From Erpobdella octoculata (Eukaryota; Annelida; Clitellata; Hirudinida; Erpobdellidae): a DNA stretch of 64,000 nucleotides. A program made the translations under genes and the position numbers. The notes under the pieces are model-generated. The model saw only the letters and a list, made by a program, of their open reading frames with translations, was not told the DNA's origin and ran no database searches. Within the stretch, counting starts at the first letter, position 1, and every line of letters starts with the position of its first letter. This document shows positions 1 to 11,718 of this stretch, one piece after another. Location: contig OZ022238.1 in NCBI GenBank assembly GCA_963978895.1, positions 40,381,634 to 40,445,633 of the forward strand, read 5' to 3'.

Positions 1-119
1 TTGATTTGTTGTTGTTTCAAAACATATATAATTAATTTTTTTAATTGAAATTTAAAATTTAAAATTAATTTTTTTTTTAGAAAGTTTTCAAAATTTAATT
101 TATTGCATCAGTCAAGTTG

Positions 120-330
120 ATACTCGACTAACGCCCAACGCTTTTATCTTCCGAAAGGAAGGTTGGGATTAAAACTTTTATTACGCACACTTAAATATTA
201 TTTTTAAGTTTTTAGAACATTTACATAAAAACGTTGTATTTATATATTTTATCATTTTCTGTTTTTTAGTGTTTAAATCTTTTAAAAAAATTTAAATCTG
301 AAAACGGATTAAAGTATTGTCACCGGATAT
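120..330. repeat. Dispersed repeat, copy 1
   Basis: This stretch resembles 34,010-34,215 along its whole length. Both contain a run like cttttatcttc, then an ACACTTAAAT-TTATTTT stretch, then ctgaaaacggatta or ctaaaaacggatta, and then tattgt(c/t)accggatat. The two copies lie about 34 kb apart in the same orientation. No coding potential or terminal structure is visible, so it is an unclassified dispersed repeat, probably a mobile-element fragment. It lies upstream of the first visible SSUH2 exon. Confidence 0.6.
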
Positions 331-496
331 ACACCGGCATGCAAAAATCAACTTTTTTCAACCATTAGAAGTGGCTTAAGAAAGCTTTAGAAAATTCCAT
401 GAAACAAACAACAAACAACGAATCAAGTTAATATAACATTTTAAAAACGGAAATAATTAGTGACAGTTTCAGCGCTAGACGAATTTTTAATAAACA

Positions 497-803
497 AACA
501 TATACATACGTACATACATACATACATACATACATACATACATACATACATACATACATACATACATACATACATACATACATACATACATACATACATA
601 CATACATACATACATACATACATACATACATACATACATACATACATACATACATACATACATACATACATACATACATACATACATACATACATACATA
701 CATACATACATACATACATACATACATACATACATACATACATACATACATACATACATACATACATACATACATACATACATACATACATACATACATA
801 CAT
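497..803. repeat. (CATA)n microsatellite
   Basis: An almost pure tetranucleotide array of about 300 bp, ending just before cggaaattatg. It lies in sequence that would be intronic to the SSUH2 homologue, about 70 bp upstream of the first visible exon. Long open frames here (repeating M-Y-V-C or H-T-Y-I) arise only because the repeat has no stop codon. Confidence 0.97.
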
Positions 804-872
804 CGGAAATTATGTATGTTTATTAATTATTTGTTTGTTTTTACTGTATCAATTGCAAACAAATATTTGCAG

Positions 873-3109
873 TAAGAATATATACACAGACCACGTTATT
901 CTACCGACAAACTTCCCTGAAGACCTCATCAAGCGAGCTCATGGTGATATCATAATTGATGAAATTCAACCCAGGGTCAGTAAGACAAGATGCTTATATT
1001 TTTTATTATTATCTGTCAAATAAAGGTTCCCTATAATTGAAGTAGGTGGTACAACTTAACGGTTAAAGAGTTGTAGATTTCTGCAACGATTTTGTAAAAT
1101 CGCTTTTAATTGATTTTTTGTAAAATCGCTTTTATTTGATTAGGGTTGTCTAGATTTTTACGGCGTATAGTACCTACTTCTACTTCTGTTTACGTGGTAG
1201 ACGTCGTGGTTCCGCATCAGTTGTTTCTCTGGTTCAGTACCGCTCTTTCAGTCGTTCAGGTCGGTTTGCCAGTTATGCTCGTCCACTACACCACCAAAGT
1301 CGAAATATTTTAAGAGAGAAATCTAACCTCGTGTTTAAGAGATCAGGATTATTCTCAGTTGAATTATTCACATGCTTGACAGTAATTTCATTATTATAGA
1401 ATCAGGAATTCATGTGTTCACTGTCCAACTATGGACGTCTGTATAACACAGACATCCATTGCTGGACTCAAAATATGCAAATTATTGTGCATTAAAATTG
1501 TTGGTTCATTCATAAAAATCACTCTGAACGAGGTTCATCATCAGCATCATCGACCTTTTCTTCAATAGAGAAAAACTCACACAGCCAGGCTTTTATTTCA
1601 CGCAATGCATAAGGACACTCTAAGCATGCAAACCCTTTTTAGAACGTGAGCAGGGTTAAGGCGCTAGGAGGGTTTTTCGTTGCATTCCAATGAGAGTTAA
1701 ATAAGCTGCGTGACATTTGAATTTATAAAAAAATTAAATTCATTGTCATTTTTTTAATCATTTGTAAATTACATAAATATATTGCTGAGAATTAATTGAA
1801 ATTTTTTTAATCTTCAACTTAGGCAACACTTATATATATATATATATGGGTCTTTCTTGATTGTGTTTCCTGTCACTGTCAGATCAGATCAGATCAAACA
1901 GGTCAAGTTCAAAGTTATAGTGTTTATGTGTTTCAGTATAGTTATATCACATCGTCACTTCAACTGGCATTTCAAAATTTAAAAATGTCAAAAAACGGAA
2001 ATATTCAGAAGACTGTGTTCAGTATGGTAAAGCTGACAAAGACGACACACAACCAACGACCGAATTGTTTTTTATGTGACAAAGTCCTGTCAAATGACAA
2101 TTTAAAGCCGAACGAGCTTAAAGAGCATTTCAGCGCAGTGCATCCTAACAGTGTAACGGCGCAGCAAGTTTACTTCAACAATGACAAACCAATCCTGCTT
2201 GCTTCGTACCAAGCTGCTTATCGAAAAGCTAATAGTAAAAAGCTTAACACCTTATTAGAAAGCTACCCAACTTTGACCAGAAGTGTGCTGTTATTCATCA
2301 TTCTTTTTGTTACGAACAACTTGTGTGAGATTGGTTTTTCTTTTCTGGTCAATTTGAACATCAAGTAAAGAAATCGATTGGAGGCGGCGATTATATGCGA
2401 ATTGAATTGTCAAAGATCGCTCTTCATTTTTCTTACCTCATTGATGAGAAAAAATAAATTCGTTGAATAAAAAAACTTGATACAAGACACTAACATTTAG
2501 CTTTTTATTTTTTATATGCAAAAGTAGGGAGTGCAGTCAAATTGAGTTTGTCCAAAGAGGGAGGCAGTGAAAAAAAGTTAATAACCACTGCTCTACTCTG
2601 ATTTTTGTACTGATCTTGACGTTGACATTTTCTCTTCTGTTGTCATGGTGATGTTATTGCAAGCTGCGAGAATGATTGTAATAAATAATATCTTTCTTCA
2701 TAAATTACCAAATATAATGTTAACATTTATTATACTCACGTTATACTGACAAAAACAGTTTTTTTTGCATCATCACAGGTCAAACCAATTGTTGATTACA
2801 ACCAGGACGAACTATGTGTGACGTCACAAACCTTTCATCAACAACATATCATCGAATCGAGAAACTCGCGAATAATTATGCAAGTGAGTAGGGGACGGAA
2901 GATTTTCAATTATTTTCAATTGAGCTTTAATTGTAAATGTTAAAATTCATTGTTTGATTCAGAGGCAGCGATTGATGTTGGTTCCTCTACTTGAATGCAG
3001 TTATACGTGGCTCGAAACATGCGGGAAGTTCTGGGTTTACGGCAAGGATCGGCAGGTTTATGCACCCGATTATCCACAACAGCACTGCTGGGGATGCTTC
3101 ATATTATGA
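873..3109 (+). CDS. SSUH2: SSUH2 homologue (ssu-2), 3' exons only
   Basis: Three exons read in phase: 873-975, 2779-2883 and 2963-3109 (TGA). Acceptors end ttgcag, tcacag and attcag; donors are AGG|GTCAGT and CAA|GTGAGT. The exons give about 118 residues. The C-terminus contains FWVYGKDRQVYAPDYPQQ followed by a short HCWGC stretch, close to the conserved ending of SSUH2 proteins as I recall it (VYG..HKVYAPDYPQQCCCGC). The first exon (ILPTNFPEDLIKR) matches the family's L-P-x-x-L/F-P-E-x-L segment. SSUH2 is a DnaJ-related protein linked to tooth development in mammals, with no settled biochemical role. The 5' exons are missing and presumably lie before base 1, because the first exon opens in mid-codon. 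The 1.8-kb intron between the first two exons carries a hAT-type zinc-finger fragment. Confidence 0.85.
1985..2368 (+). pseudogene. hAT/ZBED-type transposase N-terminal fragment
   Basis: An open frame with MSKNGN at its start and then CFLCDKVLSNDNLKPNELKE followed by HFSAVHP. This is the C-x2-C...H-x-H-like BED zinc finger and its flanking motif (LSN..MKP.KL..H....HP) found at the N-terminus of ZBED/SCAND3-like domesticated and active hAT transposases. The frame ends after about 128 residues in unrelated sequence, and no catalytic RNase-H or hATC domain follows, so this is a truncated remnant. It lies inside the intron of the SSUH2 homologue on the same strand. An upstream in-frame ATG at 1928 is less likely to be the start. 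Confidence 0.65.
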
Positions 3110-4299
3110 TAGATAAACAGCTGTCACGTTCCTTATTAGTATTGTCAAGGCCACTATTAAACAATATTAATTAATTAACTAATAGAAAAACTTTAAGAAC
3201 ATCGAGATTAGTCAAACAGATAGAATGTTTTTCAAACCGATATACGTTTCTGTTCAGTTTATAGCAAACAAGCACTCTAAATCGGTCTGATAAACTGGCA
3301 TGGCGTGAAAAAAACAACATTATTAGTAGATTTTGATAATTTATCGTTTGTACGAAATAAAAATGTTTTTACAGTTCAGCGCGTATATCCTGCCATTAAA
3401 ATCTTCTCCGTCAAGGTTCATTAATTTTCCATGTTGCCGCACATCAATCTTTCCGTTTAATTCCAATAGATTTGGAAGTTTCTAAAACTGATTTCCAGGT
3501 CCATTTGCATAAGTTTAAATATTTTATATTGTTTCTTCCATTCTTGGATGTATTTAACACGTGCCAGACTTCACTCAGTAACATTGGAGGCGCCAAATGT
3601 ATGCCGATGACTGCCGATGACATACGAGATAGGAATGAGATATACCTAGTAGCATAGCAAGGAGTCATTTATGCACTTTGCCAAGAATTATTTCTCTCAT
3701 AAAATTAACATTTTTCACTGAATTTAATTTAACAAAACATTCAGACAAATTGATTAGCCTTAATTTATTACAAAGTCCAGGACGGGCCTCAGAAGTTATT
3801 TGTGGAGGCTAGTTAAAAACCAACGAATATAAATTTCGCTAACTAAAAAGTTTGTTATGTAGATCTGATTGGCCTGTAATTTTATTTAGATGCATTCAAC
3901 TAATCATTTGTAGATGATGTGTATGTGAGTATGTGTATGTGTGCGGAAGCTTACCTGCTGATTATTGGGTAGATTTGAGACGACAGCGTGGGTGTCATGG
4001 TGTCATGTCATTTGATTATTTTATAACTAAAATACACAGGCGCTTGTGCCGGCCAAAACCTACTCAATTTTGATAAAGACTTTCCCGGATGATTAAAACT
4101 CCGCCAAATTTATAGGTTATTCAGTCACTTTCGTTAATATAAAAACCGTTTATAACTTGTCAAAAATGCAGCGTTACTCGAACTTCCAGCTTACATACAG
4201 ACATAATGCTTGACAAAAACAAATCACATCCAACCTTAAAAATTAGCAGATAAACGACACGTTGAGTTATTATGAAAGCTGTGGTATAGCAGTAAAAGT
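3110..4299. other. Intergenic, no gene recognised
   Basis: AT-rich spacer between the SSUH2 stop and the tRNA-Gly. A 74-codon minus-strand open frame at 3,444-3,668 has no recognisable domain. I see no transposon ends or tandem repeats here beyond a short TG-rich patch near 3,915-3,945. Confidence 0.5.
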
Positions 4300-4370
4300 T
4301 GCATCGGCCGGGAATCGAACCCGGGCCGCCCGCGTGGCAGGCGAGCATTCTACCACTGAACCACCGATGC
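4300..4370 (-). tRNA. tRNA-Gly (GCC)
   Basis: On the minus strand the 71 nt run GCATCGG (acceptor 5' strand) to CCGATGC plus discriminator A. The A box is TGGTTCAGTGGTAG, the anticodon arm is CTCGC-CTGCCAC-GCGGG with anticodon GCC, and the T arm is CCGGG-TTCGATT-CCCGG. All four stems pair and there is no intron. It is close to the metazoan tRNA-Gly(GCC) consensus. It probably supplies glycine for GGC/GGU codons and is transcribed by RNA polymerase III from the internal A and B boxes. On the plus strand the gene appears as gcatcggccg...ccaccgatgc. Confidence 0.97.
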
Positions 4371-4504
4371 TGTATTTATTGCAACCATAATTAATTGAAA
4401 CAACAAAAACATCTTTCTTTCTCAACTCTGTGATCAGAAAATTTCAGAACTAATGAAGTGATCTCTTGAAACTTTGCATGCTGAACATATTGCCACCCAG
4501 AAAG

Positions 4505-5820
4505 CAGGGGCGTCATTTGTGGGGAGCATGGGAGAAATTGCCCTCCTAAGGATTTAGCGAAAAAAATTATTTAAAAAAATAAATAGCTACAAAGTTTTTT
4601 AAGAAGATTTCGCAGAAGTTTCTTGAAAAGTAGCTGCGAATACTCCCTCCCAGTCATCTGCTCTTTTGGGAGAAAATTGTTTAAAGTTTGGAGTTCTTCA
4701 AGTAGCTATAAAACCTGGATGCATGATTTTGGAAACCTGGGGCAGCGCCTTGCGTTAGCAAATAGGTAGTATGCATTATATTATTGATTTTCATTTAAAA
4801 ACATTAAAACGTTTGTGAAGACAACTATTTTTTCACAATGTGTTTTTCCATTTTATCATTGTAGCCTAAAACAATTGTATTCACAAAACATTGATCAGAG
4901 TTGGTATCAGACCTAGAGCCCTGCGCGGGACATGATTGGTGCCGGACTTCATATAACCATATAAGGGTTATCAAACGGATCGGGCCAGACAAAAATCAGC
5001 ATGGGTCGAGGCTATTGAGCTAAGCCATGGGTTTTTGTGGTAATGAAAATGATCAGAAACGGGCTTGGGATTTTGTATCTATATAACGGGTCAGGTTTAA
5101 AAAATCGATATGTTCGTAGGATTTGAGAAATAAATAAGCACAATTGGTAAGATTGTTTACACCAACATTAACACAACTTTAAACAAGTAAAGGAAAAAAC
5201 GAGTTTTTCAACACAAAGTTTGATTTCAAATACACTCGATTAAGAAATACGAAAAATGTTCAAATTAAATTTTTTTTAATTGAATCAAGTATTGTCATCC
5301 AAATAAAAGTATGCTGAAAGTTTCAGCTTCCTAGCTAGTCAAAAAGCTGGTTCAATTTTACTTGCAAGATTTGCGTACAGAGAAAGACACACACACATAC
5401 ACAAACAGAGATTGTAACCTAATTAAAAGTTCGTAAAAATAGGTCAAAACAACCCAGCAACTGCAGTGGCGTAGCTAGAGTTTTTGGCACCCTGGGCAAG
5501 GTCTAAGGAATAAGACCCTAAGAAAACATATTTTGCAACCAAACAGAGCTGATGATTGGAGGAAGCAATTGTAGTAGGTACTTTTCTAAAATTTTTGTGA
5601 AAACCTTAAACACTTTTGCCTCCAAAATTAGCTGATTAACGGGGGCACACGATGTGGGTCCTCCCATAAATCCGTCGCTGGCTACAACTTACTTTTTTTC
5701 TCTAGTCCCAGTTTTTTTTGGAGAAAAAGTGTATGACTACCCTACCCCGGCTATCCGCTATTTTTGTAAGAAAAAAAAATTTCTTGCTCCCCCTAAGCTT
5801 TTGCTGAAATGACGCCCCTG
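4505..5820. mobile_element. hAT-type non-autonomous DNA transposon with TSD
   Basis: The 1,316-bp element begins CAGGGGCGTCATTT and ends with its exact inverse, AAATGACGCCCCTG. It is flanked by a perfect 8-bp direct repeat, ccagaaag, at 4,497-4,504 and 5,821-5,828. An 8-bp target duplication with a CAGGG(G)CG-type end is the hallmark of the hAT superfamily. No transposase frame lies inside, so it must have been mobilised in trans. The interior includes a second hAT-like terminus, cagtggcgtagctag, near 5,464, which suggests a nested or composite origin. It also carries a dispersed block at about 5,180-5,450 that recurs elsewhere in the window. A related right end is seen at about 25,930-26,219. 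Confidence 0.9.
5180..5450 (+). repeat. Dispersed block A, copy 1 (inside hAT element)
   Basis: Contains atttcaaatacactcgatt, then gtttcagcttcctagctag and agatttgcgtacagagaaa, then a short CA tract and cagagattgtaacct. The same ordered landmarks occur at 26,455-26,705, and partly at 25,355-25,470 and, inverted, at about 58,095-58,180. The block is internal to the transposon at 4,505-5,820, so it is probably part of that family's body. Confidence 0.75.
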
Positions 5821-5828
5821 CCAGAAAG

Positions 5829-6743
5829 ACTTTAGAAAACCAGATTTTAATTTTTGAAAACTTCTAAAAGCTCCGATACTGAAATGCCTCTTTTCAATTG
5901 TTAATTTAACGTTACATTTTCGTTGCATTAAAAACGTTAATTACTAGCTGAATAATTAAATGGTCTTCAGTAAACGTTACTGAATATTTTAATCTAGAAT
6001 CAAGCGTTGTATTTTTGTTGCATTGAAAATTTTTCAAAAATGTTTCTTTAGGGTCGGTAACGGTTTCATAAGCAGGTAACCGGAAAATAACAAAAAAGAA
6101 ACTTTACAAAATAGGAGTAGTAAGCGTGATGGGGAAAAGTTACAAAGTTTGAACTAAAATGCAACTAACTTTCAGTTAAACTTTTTTAATAAAGTTAGAA
6201 AGTAAGTTTAACTTTTTTAAAAAGTTCAGTAAACTAAAAATATTTCCTTTCCAATTATTAAAAATGTCCGTTACAACGTTTTGTTGATATTGGAATTGAT
6301 AGAGTTAGTCAGTAGGTACCAACAGCAAATGTTTTTAGAACAATTTCGGAATAAGAAATGATCTTTTTAGAAGCATATGTGCGAGTTATGAGACCAGTGG
6401 CAATGGCAATGGATATGCTGCAAAGCGAAAATGACAGTTTTATTGGTATGGTTATTCCAACTATTAAGGGAGATATATAAACCTGTTAAAATAATTATAC
6501 AGGAGCTTACATAGCTGGATAAGACATTTTTCCCCACCCTCTGAAAAATGTTAAGATATCTGGTTTTTTTAAACTTTATAAACCTGTTAACCGTTATACC
6601 AGTAGGTACATAGCTGGAAAGCAGTGTGGTTGACTTATTTACAAAACCTTTAGTTAAATTTACTTTAGTGCTGATGAATGGACAATGGTTGTATGACAGC
6701 AAAAGCATTAGTCATTTTATCTACCAGGAAAAAGCCCTACTAA
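5829..6743. other. Intergenic, no gene recognised
   Basis: AT-rich sequence. A minus-strand open frame at 6,367-6,708 has no recognisable domain. No tandem repeats or element ends are evident until the GGCCCAGTACACAC motif at 6,744. Confidence 0.45.
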
Positions 6744-7115
6744 GGCCCAGTACACACTGACCAGTTTTCACTGGTACCAGTCGTTCGACACCAGAATCTC
6801 GAGTGTGCCTCACAAAAAAACTATGGTAATCTATGCGCGTCCAGATTCTGTTGCCAGTTTTTGCCGGCCAATGCGTGTTTTATTTTTTTCCAAAACTGGT
6901 TTAAAAAACTCACGATGATTGGTCTATTTTAAACAATAGAAATTACGATGGAGGATGAGAAAATGCTTCAATTGATCAGTCTTTTCCAAAAAGTCCGTGT
7001 CTCTATGACATAAAAAGTTCATTACCTATATTATAAACGGGTGAATAAGCGGCTCGCAGTTGAAATGATTGCACAAAACCTCGGACGTGCAGTTAGTTGC
7101 TACAAAGTACTTTAA
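6744..7115 (+). pseudogene. PIF/Harbinger-like relic with MADF-domain fragment
   Basis: Starts with ggcccagtacacactgacc, similar to PIF/Harbinger-type terminal repeats. At 6,948 a frame opens with MEDEKMLQLISLFQKVRV. After frameshifts it continues through LYDIKSSLP and YYKRVNKRLAVEMIAQNLGR. This order (L-x-L/F...LYD...W/V-x-x-I-A-x-x-L-G) matches the MADF/Myb-like DNA-binding domain encoded next to Harbinger transposases. At least two frame changes are needed, so it is dead. No matching right terminus was found. Confidence 0.5.
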
Positions 7116-7479
7116 TATGAATGGTAGTTTAGAAACTACCTGCCGCTGCTTTGTCTCAAATTATAATACGTCAGATTTTCTGGTTGGTCGGGTTTTCAAA
7201 AATAGACCCATGGACAACTCACACCCTAACATTTTGATAACTTATTAAATATTTAATTTGCAAAATAATTGTTAACTCAAATATGTCTAGAAAACACGGG
7301 CACGCGCGTCACTTCAACATCAACATTGGCAAGGTTTTGAGGGGAGGGCCGGGCCGTCCCCTGGCTGTGCAACAGCTGGTGATCCTAGATCTGCTGATGC
7401 ATCATGGTTTTAAATATAATGCTACATTATCCTTTTAAATTCCGATGTAGTTTTAGTGTTTTTGAACATTTATCATTTC

Positions 7480-7512
7480 ACCCCCCCCCTTTTTAAGTTT
7501 GCCCCCCCCCCC
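7480..7512. repeat. Two poly-C tracts
   Basis: Two runs of about 9-12 cytosines separated by tttttaagtttg. They are low-complexity and lie in the upstream flank of CPT2, with no further structure recognised. Confidence 0.8.
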
Positions 7513-7937
7513 AGAGCATGATGTCTATTTACGGGCCTGATTTCTCGATTTGTATCGTAGGTTTACTGTCAATGGCCACCATGGTTGTTCACGAAAATGC
7601 AGTTTAGTGTTGGCTAATAAATTCAATGAAATACATTTAAAATGTTATTCAATCCTCATTTTTTCTAACCTTATCCTGAATATCTTTTTTAATGAGTATT
7701 TCGAAAACTTTCTTTTCGTAGCACGAACTTTTGAAAAGTTCGAGAGAGGCGCTTGTTGCCAGCTCACAAGTTGCGTCCCACTTATTCACCCAGGTGTTAG
7801 CGTTGTAGTAGAAATTTAAAAAATTTGTTTATTCTTGAAAATGAATAAATATTTCTGTTTGTCGAGACGTCGCTTGCACTCCGAAGGGGTTAGTGCGTGT
7901 TTTTATGATGTATCAATTTTTCATATATTAGCTAGCT

Positions 7938-10900
7938 ATGGTTTTTAAGTCTTTTTTTCCACTCCTCAGAAAATCGTTTGTAGGAATTTCTCATTTTCTA
8001 AAGTACTATCTCAGCAGCAAAGGTAAATTAATTTAGCAGGTTAAGTGTTTAAAAATTTGATGTTTTTATTATTAAGTTCTGTTATTTCAAAGCACTGAAG
8101 AATATATTCAGCAAAGCATTGTGCCAACTGACCACTTCCAAAAAAGTCTTCCTAGACTACCGATACCAAAATTACCAAACACTTGCACGAGATACTTGAA
8201 TGCTCTTAGGCCATTACTATCACCAGAAGGACATGAACAAACTAGGAAAATTGTGGAGCAATTTAAAAATAAAGAAGGAATTGGTAAATAAATATTAACA
8301 TGGTGATAATATATCAGTCATTTATGTAATTAAATTTAAAACATTCTATTTTTTCAGGAGTTTTCTTATAACTTAAGTCTCACTAAATTTCTTGCAAATC
8401 TTAAGTTAGAGTATTAAATTTTTTTAAAATAATTTATAATAAGAGGATTTGAAGAGGTTTATCTGAACTTATTGAGTACTTATTTAAGATCTTCATGAAG
8501 AACTTGTGCTTAGAAATAAGAAATTGAAGCACACAAGCTACATATCAGGTTATTTTATGAAATTTTTTATATTATTAAAAACATTTTGTCTTCAAATCTT
8601 CCTAAAGACAAACAAATCTTAAAATTTGTGCAGTTTAAGTATCGATGAAATTATTCAGTTTTTTCTCCTGTAAATGTGAAATTTTTGAAAATTGAAATGC
8701 AACAATACTGTTATGTACTTCTTACAATTATTCTCTGCTTTTTGTTAACCTGTAGTTCATAATGCAACATTTATTATAGGTAGAGGTAATTTTAGTCAAT
8801 TATGTTAATTTTCAGTTGTTTTAAGTTGAAATGGGTACTTCAGATGATGTGAACTAAAGAGTGCAATAATAATGAGATATCTATATATTTCTACTCTGCT
8901 TATTTTAACTTTTAGTGAATTAATTATCATGATGCATCAGTTGACTTTTCTCCAGTGATTATAATAATTTTATTATTTTTTTTAAATATAATAAGAATAA
9001 ATTTTATAATTTTATTATGATCTACTGCTTTGTAGGGCCATGGTTTGATATGTACCTGAGAGATAGAAGCCCCATAGTACTCAATTACAATCCATTTCTA
9101 GTATTTAATGATGACCCTAAACCAGACCAGATGGATCAAGTAACTCTTTTAAGATCTCATACTATAAATAACTTAAATGAAGACTACATTAGTAATTAGT
9201 TGATGTTTGTTAATAAATATTTATTATAAGATCTCATACTATAAATAACTTAACTTGGCCTTGCTTTTGCAAGCTAGTTCCAAGCCTGGATAAAAGAGGA
9301 GGGAACAGTTAAAAGGATCGATCAAATTATGATCCACGACAGGAAGTACTTAGGTGCTTCCAACATACAGCCATTTTAAGTCTTAAAACACCTGGTGTAA
9401 AGGACTATAAACTATTATAAAAAAATATATAAATAACTTAAATGAATTGGTTGATAAGCAACTACTATAAGATCATGTTATAAATATATAGTTATTTAAG
9501 ATGAATATTGAATTAGTTGTTTTCTTCTCTTGAGGTTGTAAGAGCAACCAATTTCATTGTGTCAGCACTGAGATTTAAACGTTCTCTGAAAGAGAATCTT
9601 TTGGAACCTGACATGTACCATTTAAATCCCGAAAAATCGGACACCGTTTCATTTAGAAAATTTGCTAGGTTAGAATATTTATAGAACAAATGGTTTGTCT
9701 AAATTTATTTAATAAATAAAAAAGACAATATTGTGTTCTGCTTATAGCAAACTGCCAAAGAGTTTATCATGGTATGGAGCATATTGGTACAAAGTTTTCC
9801 CATTGGATATGAGTCAATATGGAAACTTGTTTAACTCTACAAGAATTCCAAGGTAATTATTCTATATAGAATAATTTCATTAGATATCATTTAAAACTAC
9901 TATTTATAGAATTGGAAAAGATGAACTGTACGTCAATGAAGCTGCAAAGCACATAGTGGTGATACGAAATGGAGAGTTTTATCATTTTGATATTTTAGAT
10001 GAAAATGGTGAGTTAAAGGCTGTCGGTAGTCTAATTTTTTATCCTCCCATCCCTTCATTCTAGTTTATCACTAAAGATCAGTTTAATTTTTTTTAGGAAA
10101 CATGGTAAAACCTGAGGTTCTTCTGGCAAATATAAAGTACATATCTAACATGAAATCACCACCAAACCCATTCCCTGTTGGATATTTAACAGCTGAAAAC
10201 AGAGACACATGGGCACTGATTCGTGAAAAACTTGTGCATAATGGTAGTTTGTAAACTTCATTTGATCAAAAGTTAATATGCAACAAAATCAGAGTATCTA
10301 TTTAAAACTTCACCAGGCAATGCCAGTCAGCTCCAAGCCATTGATTCAGCAATGTTTGTTCTTGTGTTAGAGAATGAAAACGCAGATGACTTTAGTGATC
10401 TTGGGAAAATGTTTCTTTATGGGAATGGAGCTAACAGGTCATTTTTGAAGAATAAAGCTTTTTTCCTTTCTATCAAAACAGATATTAACTTAGTTATAAT
10501 ATTATTATTATATATTCCAGATGGTTTGATAAAAGTTTTTCACTGATTGTTAACAAATCTGGACGATCGGCCGTTAATTTTGAGCATTCCTGGGGAGACG
10601 GAGTTGCAGTTTTAAGTTTCTTCAACAAAGTTTATGAGGACACTGCAAAAAAGCCTCGCATCCATAAAAATACTCAACCTGCTAATGTTGATTCATCAAA
10701 GTTGGTAAAGAAATTAGGTAAAACCTTATTTTTCAACTGTGCAAATTCAGAGTTATTTAATTGAACCTATTTGCCTATTCAGATTGGTCTTTGAATAATG
10801 AACTTCAAGTTTCTATTGAAGATGCAAAAAAGAAGTATAACAAGAGTACTTCTTTACTCGACATGGCTTACATTAAATACCCGGACTTAAACAAGACGTA

Positions 10901-11718
10901 CTTAGCTGCCAAGAACCTCAGTCCAGATTCTTTCATGCAACTGGCTTTCCAAGTATGTAATTCTTAAAAGAATGTAATGCCGAGTGAGCAGTTTTCAAAT
11001 GAAAATGAATATAATAATATTATTACTGCAGCTTGCATATAGCAAGTTAAAGAAAGCGACTGTTGCGACGTACGAATCGTGTAGCACTGCTGCCTTCAAA
11101 CACGGAAGAACGGAAACCATCCGCTCTGCTACCATGGAAACTAAAAGCACTTGTGCTGTGATAGAGGAGGGCAGTTCAACGAATGACCAACTCGTGGAAG
11201 CGATGAGAAATTGTTCGACCGTTCACATGCAACTCATCAAGGAAGCTGCTCTCGGTTAATTTGGCGTTGAAATTTAAAAATATGAATGCTAACTCGAGGA
11301 AATGTTCTGCAATTTTAAAATGCTTACAGGGCAAGGATTTGATAGACATTTGATGGCTCTGAGAACGATAGCAAACGAGCACAGCAAGCATCCAGAGTTA
11401 TTTGAAGATCCATCTTACAAACTGATAAACCACAACATACTTTCTACATCATCTCTTGTAAGCCCTGCATTGATGTTCGGCGGATTTGCTCCGGTCGTGC
11501 CCGACGGTTTTGGCATCGGTAAGTGTAGCGGAAGTGATGCTTAATACTTTTGTTGCTGCCTGTAAAACATTTTCCTGATTCCAGGTTACGCAGTTACAAA
11601 CGAATCCCTCGGCAGTGTAGTGACTTCGTACTTGTCTAAAATGAAAGCTTTGGATTTCTGTGATGCTCTTCAATCTTCCATCAAACAAATGCATAATATT
11701 TTAGAAAAAACTGTTTAA
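7938..11718 (+). CDS. CPT2: Carnitine O-palmitoyltransferase 2, mitochondrial
   Basis: CPT2 works on the matrix side of the inner mitochondrial membrane and re-forms long-chain acyl-CoA from acylcarnitine and CoA for beta-oxidation. Fourteen exons join in phase: 7938-8022, 8101-8283, 8489-8548, 9036-9139, 9535-9668, 9748-9852, 9910-10007, 10097-10243, 10317-10437, 10521-10717, 10783-10952, 11032-11254, 11330-11518 and 11585-11718. The start [14 protein letters not shown] is basic and hydroxylated, as expected for a targeting peptide. Then come [46 protein letters not shown], the catalytic block [13 protein letters not shown] with the active-site His, [25 protein letters not shown] and [18 protein letters not shown]. 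The total is close to the usual ~650 residues, with no stops or missing key residues, so it should be functional. Intron 4 holds a SINE. The gene converges on TMEM115. Confidence 0.95.
9254..9427 (+). mobile_element. SINE-like retroposon with 14-bp TSD (copy 1)
   Basis: A 174-bp insertion in CPT2 intron 4. It begins cttggccttgc, contains agttccaagcctgg and gaggaggga, then cacgacaggaagtactta and acacctggtgtaaaggac, and ends in a short A-rich tail. It is bracketed by a direct repeat, tataaataacttaa, at 9,240-9,253 and 9,428-9,441. The same element lies inverted at 38,244-38,434 with its own target duplication. Length, tail and duplication indicate LINE-dependent retroposition. No clear tRNA A/B boxes are visible, so the head type is unknown. 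Confidence 0.85.

Noticed and set aside
428..1023. Several open frames of 100-187 codons on both strands
   Set aside because: They are translations of the (CATA)n array (M-Y-V-C and H-T-Y-I repeats); the only real coding sequence there is the SSUH2 exon at 873-975.
7550..7819. 89-codon open frame as a gene
   Set aside because: No domain, no splice continuity with CPT2, and AT-driven Phe/Asn/Ile composition.
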